Below are positions 13,277 to 13,307 of a DNA stretch of 13,307 nt, piece after piece. The notes below the pieces were generated by a model, which did not search any database, had not been told where the DNA came from, and was given only the letters and a program-made list of their open reading frames with translations. A program made the position numbers and the translations under genes. Source of the stretch: Methanobrevibacter sp. (lineage in GTDB: Archaea > Methanobacteriota > Methanobacteria > Methanobacteriales > Methanobacteriaceae); assembly GCA_016838945.1 (NCBI GenBank), contig JADLKP010000042.1:1-13307 (forward strand), written 5' to 3'. The first letter of the stretch is position 1. Each line of letters begins with the position of its first letter.

Positions 13277-13307
13277 AATATGTGGTTATTTTTGATTATA
13301 ATTTGTT

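Overview
The window is an AT-rich archaeal chromosome segment from a hydrogenotrophic methanogen of the order Methanobacteriales. Methanobrevibacter is the most likely genus, judging from the AT-richness, the GGAGGTGAT-type ribosome binding sites and the protein sequences. Most of it (222-10146, plus strand) is the complete cluster for energy-converting hydrogenase B (Ehb), a membrane-bound group 4 [NiFe]-hydrogenase related to complex I and to Mrp antiporters.

Layout. ehbA (MrpE-like) comes first and is separated by 123 bp, with a good TATA box, from a tightly overlapping block ehbB-ehbJ. That block holds the membrane antiporter-like module: MrpF-, MrpG-, MbhD-, MrpC-, MrpD-, MbhE- and MrpB-like subunits plus two small membrane proteins. 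After an 81-bp gap come the electron-transfer and catalytic genes: ehbK (polyferredoxin), ehbL (2[4Fe-4S] protein), ehbM (small subunit), ehbN (NiFe large subunit), ehbO (NuoH-like) and ehbP. The ehb run closes with a 15-bp perfect inverted repeat followed by a T-tract. Next are a 3 x 35-bp tandem repeat and an ACT-domain protein (probable ehbQ), then azlC-azlD (branched-chain amino acid exporter type) behind a 23-bp palindrome. On the minus strand, convergent with azlD, lies a solitary Cas4/RecB-like protein whose nuclease motif looks degenerate. No CRISPR array, tRNA, rRNA or insertion sequence is visible.

How the genes work together. From work on this family, Ehb uses the ion gradient to drive reduction of low-potential ferredoxin by H2, and that ferredoxin feeds anabolic CO2-fixing oxidoreductases (acetyl-CoA, pyruvate and 2-oxoacid synthesis). 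A putative amino-acid-sensing ACT protein and a branched-chain amino acid exporter next to this operon fit a link between reductant supply and amino acid synthesis, but that link is inference.

The core content is a known system. The parts worth a second look are: the intergenic repeats; the anomalous start of azlC (a non-AUG start, or an ATG followed by an in-frame TGA); the palindrome over its promoter; the altered Fe-S motifs in EhbK; and the Cas4-like protein lacking the usual acidic catalytic residue.
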